Shown here piece by piece: positions 22,287-32,742 of a stretch of 64,000 bases of DNA (position 1 is the first letter of the stretch; every line of letters begins with the position of its first letter). The notes beneath the pieces are model-generated. The model had not been told where the DNA came from and did not search any database. It saw only the letters and a program-made list of their open reading frames with translations. Source of the DNA: Pseudopyrenochaeta lycopersici (taxonomy: Eukaryota > Ascomycota > Dothideomycetes > Pleosporales > Pseudopyrenochaetaceae). The translations under genes were made by a program, and so were the position numbers. Where the stretch lies: NCBI GenBank assembly GCA_003313425.1, contig NHZP01000002.1, positions 1-64,000 on the forward strand. Direction: 5' to 3'.

Positions 22287-24163
22287 CTACCAAGGATTAG
22301 TATGTAGAGGGTTAGAATTACCACCGAAATGAGAGTTACATTTTAAGTCCGGCCCGCCTACGTTCTTAATAGCAGATTCAACGCAACCAGGTAGAATTGT
22401 GGTCCCCTTCCAGAAGGCTACGTCATGGGATCCATCACTATTGTCTCTCCAGCGCCAATTTGACATTCCCTTACAGTGCCCTATCGCATCCTTGAGAAAA
22501 TTTCCAACATCAGATTTAAAATTCTTCATACCCATGATTTTGTAATTATCCCCCCTCGGATAAGTCCAAAAATCACAAGAATCTATTGAAGGTAGAGGTG
22601 GAGGTGTAGGAGTCGGCGAGGTGAAAGTGACTACATCACCCGTTTTCTGGGCATTCCAAGGGCAAGCATTGAAGGCTTGGGAAGGGTTATCTGTTGGCTT
22701 AGGTAGCACTGACCAGAATGTTGCATGATTGTCTCCACACTGACAATATTCTTTCGGTTCTCGTGGGTCTCTTGGCATTGCCCTGATTTGAGAGTTAGCA
22801 GTACGCTTCGAATTCCACGGGAATTCTCGTCGACCTACCCGTACAAACAATATGCTGGACCTTGGTCTTGGGGTGGGCTGTATCCAGGAATATTTTTGAT
22901 ATCTCCTCCCCAGAGTATAGGGATGGCCTTATTAATGTCGTCTGCTATTTGACTCAGACTGGCATAAGGCTCGGGCAGTCCATCGAGCTGCGTGTCGCCT
23001 GGGAACTCTTCAGAAGCGTCGCATCCGCACCCTTTGTATTTGTCTGCTGAACATTTGCCATTATCGTCACCTTTGCAATCGTCTGCACTGCATTGTTGAT
23101 TTGTCGATGGGCAGCATCGGCAGTTGTTAAGTGAACCCGGTACAGTACACAACAATTTGGTATCCTATTTCATAGTCAGCGTCAGAAGGGTGGTCTTGGC
23201 CAGATCTCAACTTACATCACCCAAACAGTCTTGAGATGGACAAGATAATGGCGCATCATTTGAGGGACATTTTCTTTTCTCGCAGGGACCTTCTATGATT
23301 TTAGTTAAACTCTTTAGATCTAATTTTTCAGCTTAAAACTTACAAGCTGATTAATCACCAGAAGTGCATACTTCGAGGGTATTACCCTGACAACTGTCAC
23401 AGTCTGGCTTATTACCGGAATTCTTGCATAATTCGTCGTCTAGCTTTGCACCATCTGCCAACTGTGCTGGAGGCGCGAGAAGTACTGCTCCGGCGGCAGC
23501 GTTCTGGGCTGTTAAGGCTTAGTGATAGTCCAATAAGATTAAGCTAACAGTTTTGAAATACTTACAAGCTAGATACCATGCTACACCACCAGCAAATACT
23601 ACAGCAGCTACTGTTTCTACTCCGCTGCTTCCATCCGTGGCCGTTGCGGTTTCGGTGAGGGTAGCAGTGATAGATGCTCGGAGATTCGCGTACTTAGATA
23701 GTGTCATCGGCTCCCATATCGCCGTCGCTGTGTTACCATCGCCAAGGTCCGAAGTCATGGTAACTTTAGGGCTGTTGTCAGTGCCATCGTTGGTGCATTG
23801 GCAGTAATGGCCGCGACAAGGCTTATTGCCGCAACCTGTCTGGTCACCAGAGACAAGCAGATCATTGCAAATTCCCTTGTTGTTTGAGTCACCTCCACAC
23901 ATGGAGCACAGCTTAGGGGGATTTCCCCATAACTCTGGGCACCATTGAAATGGTATTTGAGCGGGTCCCTGCTGCTGCTTCTCCTCGATGGGAGGCTGTG
24001 CGGTATTGCTACCAAGCTCGGTTTGGTGTGGAAGTGACCATGATGTAGGTTGTGCCTGAGGAAAACTTAGTGCTGTGGCAGCTGGTTGAGGAATTTTTGC
24101 AGCGAGTGCTTGGGAAAAAAGAGGGAAAAGGCATGCAAAAATAAACACATAGGATCTCTGCAT
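22287..24163 (-). pseudogene. Secreted cysteine-rich protein gene with one premature stop
   Basis: ATG at 24,163 starts a clear signal peptide (MQRSYVFIFACLFPLFSQALAA). Five exons fit: 24,163-23,566, 23,508-23,344, 23,289-23,216, 23,164-22,839 and 22,782-22,287. The introns are 51-57 bp and mostly have GTAAGT-type donors; the second uses a less usual AAG acceptor. The spliced frame is 552 codons with many cysteines, a Ser/Thr/Pro-rich spacer (TSPTPTPPP) and a C-terminal domain containing DFWTYPRGDNYK and NWRWRDNSDGSHDVAFWKG. Two similar segments occur, SGDQTGCGNKPC in exon 1 and SGD-stop-SAC in exon 2, so the TAA at 23,351-23,353 probably replaced a CAA (Gln). I do not recognise the family. 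It is probably extracellular. It faces the metalloprotease-like gene. Confidence 0.65.
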
Positions 24164-24202
24164 GATGGCTAGAATGAAGCTTGATTGAAGATGAACGTCG
24201 AT

Positions 24203-24203
<1 letters not shown>

Positions 24204-24254
<51 letters not shown>
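24204..24254. repeat. (GAT)17 microsatellite upstream of secreted-protein gene
   Basis: Seventeen GAT units lie 40 bp upstream of the start codon at 24,163, in the likely 5' leader or promoter of the minus-strand gene. Confidence 0.95.
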
Positions 24255-24255
<1 letters not shown>

Positions 24256-24573
24256 CTCTGCTCTTATGTCACAGTCTATATACTAAATCTTTTACCACCA
24301 CGATGGACTATCTTGAACTCATACCCAACACGAACGAAGTTACTAGCTTACACGCTATGATTGGGAACGTGCTGCAGAATGTTGGTGTCTCATCCAGTTT
24401 TTGCGCCTCATAAGATAAACTAAAAATGGCGTTATATCCAACAATCTACGCCGCTTTCGTGTTTCAGTTTCAATCCTCCATACATGTATTCCACCGGAAT
24501 ATAGGAGAGGTAGGCTGATTGCGCCTCAGATCTTACTCTTTGCGATACTATTAGTAAGAAGGAATGTTTTGAG

Positions 24574-24664
24574 GTGTCCGCGCCGTGTAAGATGTAGTGT
24601 CCGCGCCGTGTAAGATGTAGTGTCCGCGCCGTGTAAGCTGTAGTGTCCGCGCCTTGTAAGATAT
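24574..24664. repeat. 23-bp GC-rich tandem repeat in divergent promoter region
   Basis: Four units of GTGTCCGCGCCGTGTAAGAT plus GTA, with few differences, lie between the divergent genes at 24,163 and 25,347. Confidence 0.9.
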
Positions 24665-25346
24665 ACTAAAAACGGTGTTATATCCAACAGTTTGCGCCGC
24701 TTTCATACCGCCTGGTAGATACCAGGTTTGTATCGGTTCCTTGGAACGAAGCTCTTGCTCCCGCGTGTTAACGTTCCGCATGTTCGCATCCAGCGTATTG
24801 AAGCCTATGGTGTTGGGCCTCTTTGAATTTGATTTTCTCTAATATATCGGATCTAGAAAGCCGTCAATTGCTTGAAACAATACCGATTTTCATTCTCAAA
24901 GCGTTTTACGTTAAGAAAGCGATATCGGGTATTGCAGAATGCGAAACGTCTATGGACGGATGTGAGATCTCTACTCCTATGCTAACACTGCCTTCTTACC
25001 ATAATCTCACATGACCAACCTGGCTCTAGATTGTTGGTTGCCCCTTCCGTATCACAATGCGCCACTAAGGCAGCCTTTCTACAATCCATGCGACCGAAAT
25101 TGGTATCTAACATCTATTCCGACGTCTGATGTAATCCACCGTACGAGCGAAAGTACGGCAGACTCGATGCTGGGCAGGACGGAGTATTACATAACCAAAG
25201 ACCAGAATGAGGCACAACCATTAGTATATATGCTGTCAGCAAACATGCTATTGCTGAAAACGACTGAGTATGCAGAGCTCCAGATTATCTACTATTTCAT
25301 ACTTACTACAACACGAGACTCGAATAGCAAATACCATATAACTACC

Positions 25347-26718
25347 ATGGTGTTCCATCTACAACTTCTATCTCTTATGAGTTTACTCATATCCAGTGCC
25401 TACGGTACTGTCGACTATAACAAATGCAGCCAGGAAAATGAGCAAGCTCTCAGGAATGCAGTTGATGACGCAACAGCCATGGCGGCAGGTAAGTGGCTAA
25501 TTCTTGGAGGCATTTCGCTGCTAATCGTTGCAAATAGCTGCACGCGATGCCATGGTTTCACGCACGATCAACGGCGCAGAAGATGTATTTAAGGCCGCAT
25601 TTAATCCGATGATGCTGGACAGTGATGCGGATATGGTTTTATGTAAGTAGATACTACCTGTTGAAATCACCCTGCACAAGATGAGCTAATTTGGTTCAAT
25701 TGGAATAGATTACTTTTCGAAGATTGCCAGCGCTAGGGATGGTACCCTACACCTAAAATTCTATTGCAACGAGGATCATGTCGTTTGGAAAAAGGGCCCG
25801 AATGGAGAGACCAGATTTTGGGACATGGATTTCATCAACAACGGCAATAAGAAACGTGGAATGCCTATAGAAAGTTTAGCACACCCTAACCGGCCGACTG
25901 AAAAGCCTGGTAGTGATTTCTCCTATGTCACCGGAGGTAAGTAACATACATCACCCCGCATGCATTGCTGAACGCCGTTCGGATTATCAATCATCTTTGG
26001 TAACCGTACGCTTCAATTTTCTTTTGTACTAATTTTCCCATCTAAATCTCTTCCGAAAAACAACAACATAAGCTTACTTGAACGGATAGGTTACAAATAC
26101 GATGATGACTGGGATACTTCGTTTGAGGCGCATATTTTTATTCAACAGCAGGAATTCGGCGACGACCCGATCCGCGACTCTCGAAGTTATTCGGAAATCA
26201 ACAGGGATGGCATCAAAGGCAACTTCGCATACATGGACGCTATCCGGCCCAAATTAGCGAAGACGGTATTCCATGAAATGGCTCATGCGGTTGGAGGAAG
26301 TAAGTTAACCCTAGATCGCATTTCAGCTGCTGTGAGAGGCCCATAATGAGCTTACTTCGCAGATTTGTAAGAATCATGCTAACTGGATTACGCAGCGATC
26401 CTGATTCTAAACCCCGACCCAAACCCCAAGGTCAAATATATACCGCGGCTGAATGTTCGCGATGGAGAGAGGACATATGGGTGGGAAAAGTGTTTTCAAC
26501 GCCGCCTTGATGGTAAATCAAATGCCAGCGTTGCCGATTGTCTGACCTTTCTAGCTCAAGCCATTTATCTTCAACCCCAACTAACCTCAGTGAAGAAATG
26601 GTACTGGTCGACTGGTATCGTTAAGACCGATAACGGGGCCCCTTGGCTTCCACCTCCCCCGAAAAAGAGAGGTATTAACTTCATGGCGCCCTTGACCGGT
26701 ATGACGTGGGTCGCTTGA
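25347..26718 (+). CDS. Secreted metalloprotease-like protein (HExxH)
   Basis: Five exons join into an intact 335-codon frame: 25,347-25,488, 25,538-25,642, 25,709-25,936, 26,090-26,299 and 26,396-26,718. Introns have GTAAGT donors and branch points such as GCTAAC. The start at 25,347 was chosen because it opens a signal peptide (MVFHLQLLSLMSLLISSAYG); the frame is open further upstream but without a leader. FHEMAHAVGG at the exon 4 end is a zinc HExxH site followed by Gly-Gly, as in deuterolysin/aspzincin-like and related fungal families. TYGWEKC some 30 residues later resembles the downstream Tyr-Gly motif of that superfamily. The third zinc ligand is not certain. It probably acts outside the cell on proteins. 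The divergent neighbour is also secreted. Confidence 0.8.
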
Positions 26719-27163
26719 TTTTGTTTTCTACGTTGTAGTTTCTTGCAAGTTTTTGAAAGTCTTCTAGTGTAGACAAAGACAAACTATTTATTATATCTTA
26801 GAAATTCCGAACCAAATGAATGAATCGTGACGCCAACCATTCCCCACTATCATGTAAACTTTGTATCGCAACTCCAGCATCCTATATGGGCGGCTTAGTA
26901 AACCCTCTTTCTGTCTAAATGAATGTAATACTAAAATTCCTCCCACGTAATATGGAAACGACAAACTAGGCTACAAATTTGAACCAGAGAATAGCAATCA
27001 CTTGATTGTTGAGGAACCACACCGGTTTATCATGACTTGATAGAATTCCTGACAATTCGTCTAGAGCGTTTCCTAGAGATGTCGTGGATGCTAAATGCTA
27101 AACCATACCCGAAGAATCTATCATGCTGCTGACTTAGACGGCTTTGTTTTTCGTAATCGCACG
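26719..27163. other. Intergenic, no gene seen
   Basis: Normal base composition; likely 3' flanks of the converging genes at 26,718 and 27,164. No repeat or ORF of note. Confidence 0.6.
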
Positions 27164-27599
27164 TTACCTGTAGGGATCAAGACAGGTGGCGCCGGGGAAG
27201 AACAGACAAGAACATTCTGCTAACAGATCTTCTTCTTCACCATCTTTGTGTCTAGCGCACTCTTCAATCTTCGCTGCGGTTCCCACACCCCAACTCCCAT
27301 CCTTGCGTATCCCACCTGTGTATGATAGATATTTACTTTTGTCGGGTGAATAAGCACAGATTCGGCAGCCGCGTGCCACTGCACTTGAGCATGACCTGCA
27401 ATGCCAGCAATGCTGGCAATGCTCCGCCTTCTTCGCGTCGGCACATTCGCATGGATAGCAGTTGTCGAATTTACAGGAAACGCCTATATGAGTATGGCCG
27501 GGCTCCTAATAACTAAGTGAGTAAGGCGTTATTTTAGAGTGATGCACTGCCTACGTCGTGGTTGAGAATTCTATTGTCTGTTTTTCGTGGTGATTCCAT
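27164..27599 (-). CDS. Small cysteine-rich protein, unknown function
   Basis: Two exons fit: 27,599-27,555 and 27,505-27,164, with a 49-bp intron (GTAGGC...TTATTAG, in phase), giving 128 residues starting MESPRKTD. Between residues about 27 and 65 there is a dense run of paired cysteines (CKFDNCYPCEC, EHCQHCWHCRSC, RGCRIC), and more follow near the end (ECSCLFFPGATC). No signal peptide is seen, so paired cysteines suggest zinc binding in the cell rather than secretion. The start and intron are tentative, but the cysteine-rich frame itself is open from the stop at 27,164 up to the splice site. No known family recognised. Confidence 0.5.
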
Positions 27600-27974
27600 C
27601 TTGGAAAGCTCGCGCAAGGTAAGGCAAGGAGCTAAGGTAAATTTGGACGCGGATCGCTTGCTAGTTATATAACTTGACGCCACCAACGCATGACTGTATC
27701 TTGGCGCAAACGCTACGTGGCTTTCGTAGGGATTCGCTCGTCTTGGACTACAGGGCAGTGCAGCGCCTCAGCACCGACATAGAATCGCGCTTGTGCCGCA
27801 ACACTGTAACAGTGACTTCCATCCATTGATTAATTAAATCTCATGAGCCTCGGGATCTATGTACATTTTCAGATGTGTAACTCTAGGCAGACGCAAATCT
27901 CACCAGCCCCTACTTCCTACACAGCATAGCTCGCTTCCTACTCTCGCTTAAAGACGCACGTGCTAGAAATAATC
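27600..27974. other. Intergenic edge between gene island and AT-rich block
   Basis: GC-balanced DNA without a convincing ORF. It passes abruptly into AT-rich hAT sequence at about 27,975. Confidence 0.55.
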
Positions 27975-29071
27975 TAATTTTTAGTAGGAATTAGACGTCC
28001 TATAGTACTATATAATAGAAATATATACTAAAATATTAGTTTCAAACTCTCTTTATAAAGTAAGTTAGCTATTATTATAGCTATTTATTATAAAATAAGC
28101 TATAAATAGCTCTAAATAATTTATAAAGCTATTAATTAATTACTCTAATACTATAAATAGTTTATTAATATATAAAGTTTACTACTAAAAAATAACTTTT
28201 AGTTATATAAAATATAAAGACTAAATAGAACTTAACCTTTAATATATATAAGTATGTAGTTATATTTAAGATATATATTAATAAATAGCTTAAGTAAGAA
28301 ATTAATTTAAAAGTACTTAAAAAAGTTTTAAGTAATAGTAATTACGCTAATATAGATTTTTATAACCTTAAGTAACTCTAGCTATTTTTAACTAAATAGT
28401 ACTACTTTAAGCTTATTTATAATATACTTAAGAGATTTAAAGATATAACCAACTTACTAAGCTAAAATTAGAAACTTTCAATTTAGTGTATTTAGCTTAT
28501 ACATAACTAGCTTTTTAATGTCTTAGACTAAATAATAAAAAAGCTAAGTAAAGATTTCAAAAATATAGATAATAAAGAGTAGCTAGTAGTAGTAAAAGTA
28601 GTAGCTAAAAAAAGTTAATTAAAACTAAGTAAATATTACTTTAAGATAGAAGTAGAGTATAAATACTTCTTTAATTATACTACTATCTTAGATTTATTAT
28701 AGAAGCTTAGAGTATATAAAGTACTATTATTATAGCTATTTATTATAGTAAATAATTTAATAATAGCTTTAAGATAATATATAAGATGCTTAAAATAAAT
28801 ATAACTACTACTAATAATTCTTTAAGTATCTTAAGTAATATAATAGTTAAGAAACTAGTAGCTTTAGTCTAATTTTATTAACTTATCTTTAATATTTTAC
28901 TAATCTAAATTACTATAGTTAGTATTAAGTATATTTTTAATACTACTAAAGATATAATTAGTAACTAAAAGTACTACTTAAGTACTTAAAAAACCTAGTT
29001 AATTTTTTTCTTTAAATATACTATTTCTTAAAAAAAGAGTAGTATATAAAAGAGAATAGAAGAGATTATAA

Positions 29072-29475
29072 CGTGCCCCACCACCTAAGGAACGCTACTA
29101 CCTAAGGCACGCGCTAAAAGAAAACTACACCCCCTCTAACTTTCTAAATACTATAGCTATTAATATAAAATTTTAATATATAACTTTACTATATATAAGC
29201 TAAAAATAAAATTAAAAAGTAAAAGATTTAAGTATATAATTATAAAGTTATTTAACTTTTAAATTTTAGCTTAAGAAAACTATTTACTTTAATATCTTTA
29301 TAAGTATTAATAATATAAGTATAAAATTAAAATAATATATTTATTATATACGATATAAAACGTTATAAAAATTTAAAGTTTTAATAATATAAGCTTATAA
29401 AGTTATAGTACTTTAAAATAGCTAATTATAATTATATTTTATACTTAATAAAATAAAAGTATATAATTTAAAAAT
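29072..29475. other. AT-rich insert of unknown origin within hAT copy 2
   Basis: About 400 bp absent from hAT copy 1. It begins with CGTGCCCCACCACCTAAGG and a second CCTAAGGCACG shortly after (a short inverted pair), then becomes almost pure A/T. No coding trace. It directly precedes the solo LTR at 29,476. Confidence 0.5.
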
Positions 29476-29851
29476 TGTGGAGGAAAAAGGGAGAGCTTGG
29501 CAACAGTTACCCAGGTGATCTATGAGATGGACCACTGTTTTGTCTAGGAGGCTTTGAGAGCCAGCTATATAAAGGAGAGCTGAGCACGGCCTATTACAGG
29601 GGCCATTATACGGTAGGAGCGTGAGCAGCGTGTACGCGTGCGCGAGCGCGCACGTGATCGCGCACGTGAGTCTACCTTCAGGTGTCTCCTGCGTGAGCTT
29701 GCCCATCAGCTTGCACGTGAGCGCGCACGTGAGCGCGTACGTGAGCGCGCCCTTGAATGCACACAAAAGACGTGTCTCTCCAGGGTAAGCTCCTACGTCA
29801 GCGCGCACGTGAGCCTACCGTACCCCAGGTCACAGCGCGTTGTTTGCAACA
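29476..29851 (+). mobile_element. Solo LTR with CACGTG array (family F5), copy 1
   Basis: A 376-bp segment starts TGTGGAGGAAAAAGGGAG and ends TGTTTGCAACA, with AAAT at both edges. It contains a TATATAAAGG box near 29,567. Downstream of it lie several copies of GCGCGCACGTGA, each with the palindrome CACGTG. A reverse copy with a perfect 5-bp duplication is at 58,223-58,573. The ORFs on both strands are by-products of the low stop density in this GC-rich repeat. Confidence 0.82.
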
Positions 29852-30135
29852 AAATCTATTTAAGCTTTTACTTTAAATAAATAATTTAGATAATATTAAA
29901 GAGAGTTTTATAATATTAGTAGTATAAATAAGAAAGAAAAAAAAACTTATAACTACTACTATAGAAATATTAAATAGTATAGCTTTTTTTATATTACTAT
30001 AATTAGTAGCTATAATAAAACTAGTGTTTTTTTTATATAAATTTAGTAAATATAGTAAAGTACTTTTTAAAGTTCTAAGCCTATTTTTATAATATAGTTC
30101 CAAAATAGTTTAGTTTCTTTTTTAAGTACAGTAAT

Positions 30136-30196
30136 TGTTGTAGTATATAACGCCTTCAATCTCAGCGAGCAAGAGATTAGTCTTTTGCTTGCGACA
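30136..30196. mobile_element. 61-bp TG...CA insertion with 5-bp target duplication
   Basis: It is present in hAT copy 2 and absent at the equivalent site of copy 1 (about 18,610). It begins TGTTGTAGTATATAACGCC, ends TTTTGCTTGCGACA, and is flanked by GTAAT at 30,131-30,135 and 30,197-30,201. Base composition is normal. It could be a very short solo LTR or the remnant of an internally deleted one. Confidence 0.7.
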
Positions 30197-30522
30197 GTAA
30201 TTTATCTATTTTATAAGATAACCTTAGCAGGTACCTATAACTAAACCTAAACTTATATATATATAACTTTAGCTTTAACCTAACCTAGAGTTTGTGCGAC
30301 CTAACTAAAACCTCTACTCTTAGTCTGTGCGACCTAACTCTAACCCTAACCTACTTATCTATAACTCTATACCTAACCTATACCTATAATAGGTACCCCT
30401 AACCTATTTGCTACCCTAGGTGGGGACGTGCATTAGGTAGTGGAACACGTTAGGTATACTAACCCTAATCTGACTCAGGTTGCCGGTGCCTCTAAGGTGT
30501 GCTTTCACTGTAAACCGATTAA

Positions 30523-32742
30523 ATGGCCTCGAATTCGGCATCCTCACACAGTTTCCAGAAGCTCACAATCGACACCTCGGCCGGCCCGAGACGAGCACCG
30601 TCCTCCTTCGCTTCCATCGCGCGCGAAGACTCGTCGCACTCCTCCCAGAATCGCCTCACCCAGGCGCAGTCGCAGTCGAGCACCGAATGTATTCCGACTG
30701 AGGCGCAGACGGCGAACAGCGCATACGCACGGCGCGACCATCGCGGCGTCGACATCCAGAAAATTCCATACGATGTCGCCGTAGGAAGCAGTGCGAGTTC
30801 AGAGGAGGATTTTGATATTGTGCAGTTCGGACAGCGTGCGACATCCATAAGTTTCGACAAAAAAGTGCGACTCGATACTGGTGACACCCTCGCCCTAGAA
30901 GTGTCTGTACCCAAATCTCTGTCGCGGCGCACGCACACTCCCGAAAGCGGAAGCTACTCTGATCAAGAGTACTTGGAGATGCCCTACAGCGAGCGCCGGC
31001 CTCTTCAGCATCGCGTTGGCGAATCACGATACCCGCTCCTGTAGATGACAGTGGACAGCCTCGCCAAAGATCCCGAGTATAACGAGCAGGTGGCTTCCTT
31101 GACTTCGGGGACCACCGCCTCGCCTCCGCTAGAGGAGGCACGGACACCGCTCGAGACCCCTACCCAATACATGCTATCTCCGGTGGCAGCAAACTCGTCC
31201 AAGGACTTACCCACCTTTTCCTCGCGGCGCAACGGTCCCACGAGAACCAGAAGCTACCGATCAGAGATTGGCGAAGATGGTAGTTTGCGCAGGACCAGCC
31301 GCCGATCGTCGACTCGTTCTGGTCGCTCCTTGTCCATGTCTCCTGCTGCGTCCTTCCTTGCGCGCTACAAGCCGTCCGAAGGCCCATTGAAGCAAAGTGA
31401 GCCGGATGACGAGGGGCAAGGTATCGGCTATAATAGCGAGTACATTATCGGGAAGCATATCGGCTACGGTGGCTTCAGCATCGTCAAGGAGGTCACGAGC
31501 ATGGAAGGCGGCAAGCTTGTAGTCGATGCTGTCAAGATCGTGCGGAAGCAATTGCAGCAAAAGTCTGAATTTGAGAACGAACAAATCCAGACTCAATTCG
31601 ACCACGAAGTCGAGATATGGCGATTCTTGCGACATCCTTACATCCTTCCGCTACTTCGGGTCTACACCACGGACTTTGCGACTTTCTGCATCACGAAGTT
31701 GAGCAAAGGCGGCACCCTGTTCGACTTGGTCCGTGAAACACGGCGTCAGAAGAAACTCGGGCTGCCAAAGCAGTTGGTGAAGCGCTATGCATACCAGCTG
31801 GCATCAGCCCTACGCTATCTTCATAATGAGGTTCAAGTGGTCCATCGTGATGTAAAGCTCGAGAATTGTCTAGTGGATATGACTGTACCGAACGTAGAAA
31901 GAGATGGTGGCGATGTATTGCTCTGCGATTTCGGCATAGCAGATTTCATCGCCAGCGACCAGCGCGACGGCCCGGAACCACATTCAATTGGTGACAACCA
32001 GAATATTGGCCCGGCCGACACTAGCACTTCGGTCGCAGGCAGTCTCCAATATGCAGCGCCCGAGCTCTTCGATGCAAAGGCTCCTGTGTTCTCCCCAGCA
32101 GCGGACATCTGGGCATTTGGAGTCATTCTTTATACGCTGCTCACTGCGAGCCTTCCGTTCAACGAAGGGCTGGACAAGAGGACAACGGAGAAGATTCGAG
32201 AAGGTAGCTGGGATGAGGAGGCGGTTCGTAATGCCGAGGCCGTCGCAGACGGTGGCATAGACGATGTGTTGGCGCTTCTTCGGGGTTGTCTGGAGTTGGA
32301 CGTCGAGAGGCGTTGGTCCAACCAAGACATCCTGCAGTGCACGTGGCTCCGCGAATGCGGGCAACAGTACGAGGACATCTCTCGTTCTTGGATTACCGAA
32401 AGAGTTAAACGACGGAAGCTTGACACGATGTCATACGAATTTAAGACCTTTCGTGATTCATTGTACATCAGTCTAGCGGAGTCGGCTTGCGTGCCCAAGA
32501 TCTGGGTGGATGCTCAGAAAACGTTTGTCGACCAGATTGAACAACGCTTCTTTCCAGCGGGCACGTCGGAGGCGGTCTTGACCGCCAGCAAACTCGAGCG
32601 GCTTTTCAATCACGCTGTTACCACTCGCAAGGGAAGCTTTTTGGGACTTGAGGCTCGCCAGCTAGCTCGCCAATTGAATCCAGAAAGCTTCACACCTTCC
32701 TGGCTATCCTCAGCACAACCAAATGCAACATCGAACCCGTGA
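30523..32742 (+). pseudogene. Ser/Thr protein kinase gene, one in-frame stop
   Basis: One frame runs 740 codons from ATG 30,523 to TGA 32,740, interrupted only by TAG at 31,042-31,044 (codon 174), which fits CAG to TAG. Residues 1-300 are Ser/Thr-rich and disordered with RRSS/RRTS basic-Ser sites. The kinase domain follows: glycine loop GYGGFSIV (about 307), VKIVRKQ lysine (about 340), HRDVKLEN (about 441), DFGIADF (about 469), APELF (about 512) and DIWAFGVILYTLL. All catalytic motifs are present. It resembles fungal CAMK-type kinases. From ATG 31,045 a 565-residue protein with the full kinase domain could still be made. The start lies only 100 bp from the hAT edge, so the promoter may be lost. 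Confidence 0.8.

Larger units (their letters stand above)
27975..30425 (+). mobile_element. hAT relic copy 2 with nested insertions
   Basis: 28,020-29,070 matches 7,725-8,985 plus 18,135-18,320. 29,852-30,421 matches 18,325-18,865. Compared with copy 1 it lacks the F2 LTR and about 270 bp before the dimerisation domain. It has gained 29,072-29,851 and a 61-bp insertion at 30,136. It has the same orientation as copy 1, so the two form a direct repeat around the island 22,287-27,600. The transposase frame is destroyed by TAA/TAG codons. Confidence 0.75.

Noticed and set aside
24574..24664. CRISPR-like spaced repeats
   Set aside because: The 23-bp units are directly adjacent without spacers, and the genome is eukaryotic; it is a minisatellite.
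29422..29880. Overlapping ORFs of 128 and 80 codons on both strands
   Set aside because: They lie in a GC-rich solo LTR with repeated GCGCACGTG units; the repeat lacks stops by composition, and the second copy at 58,223 does not keep the frames.
30519..31241. Long antisense ORFs opposite the first kinase N-terminus
   Set aside because: They mirror the codon bias of a GC-rich Ser/Arg-rich coding region on the plus strand and have no domain.
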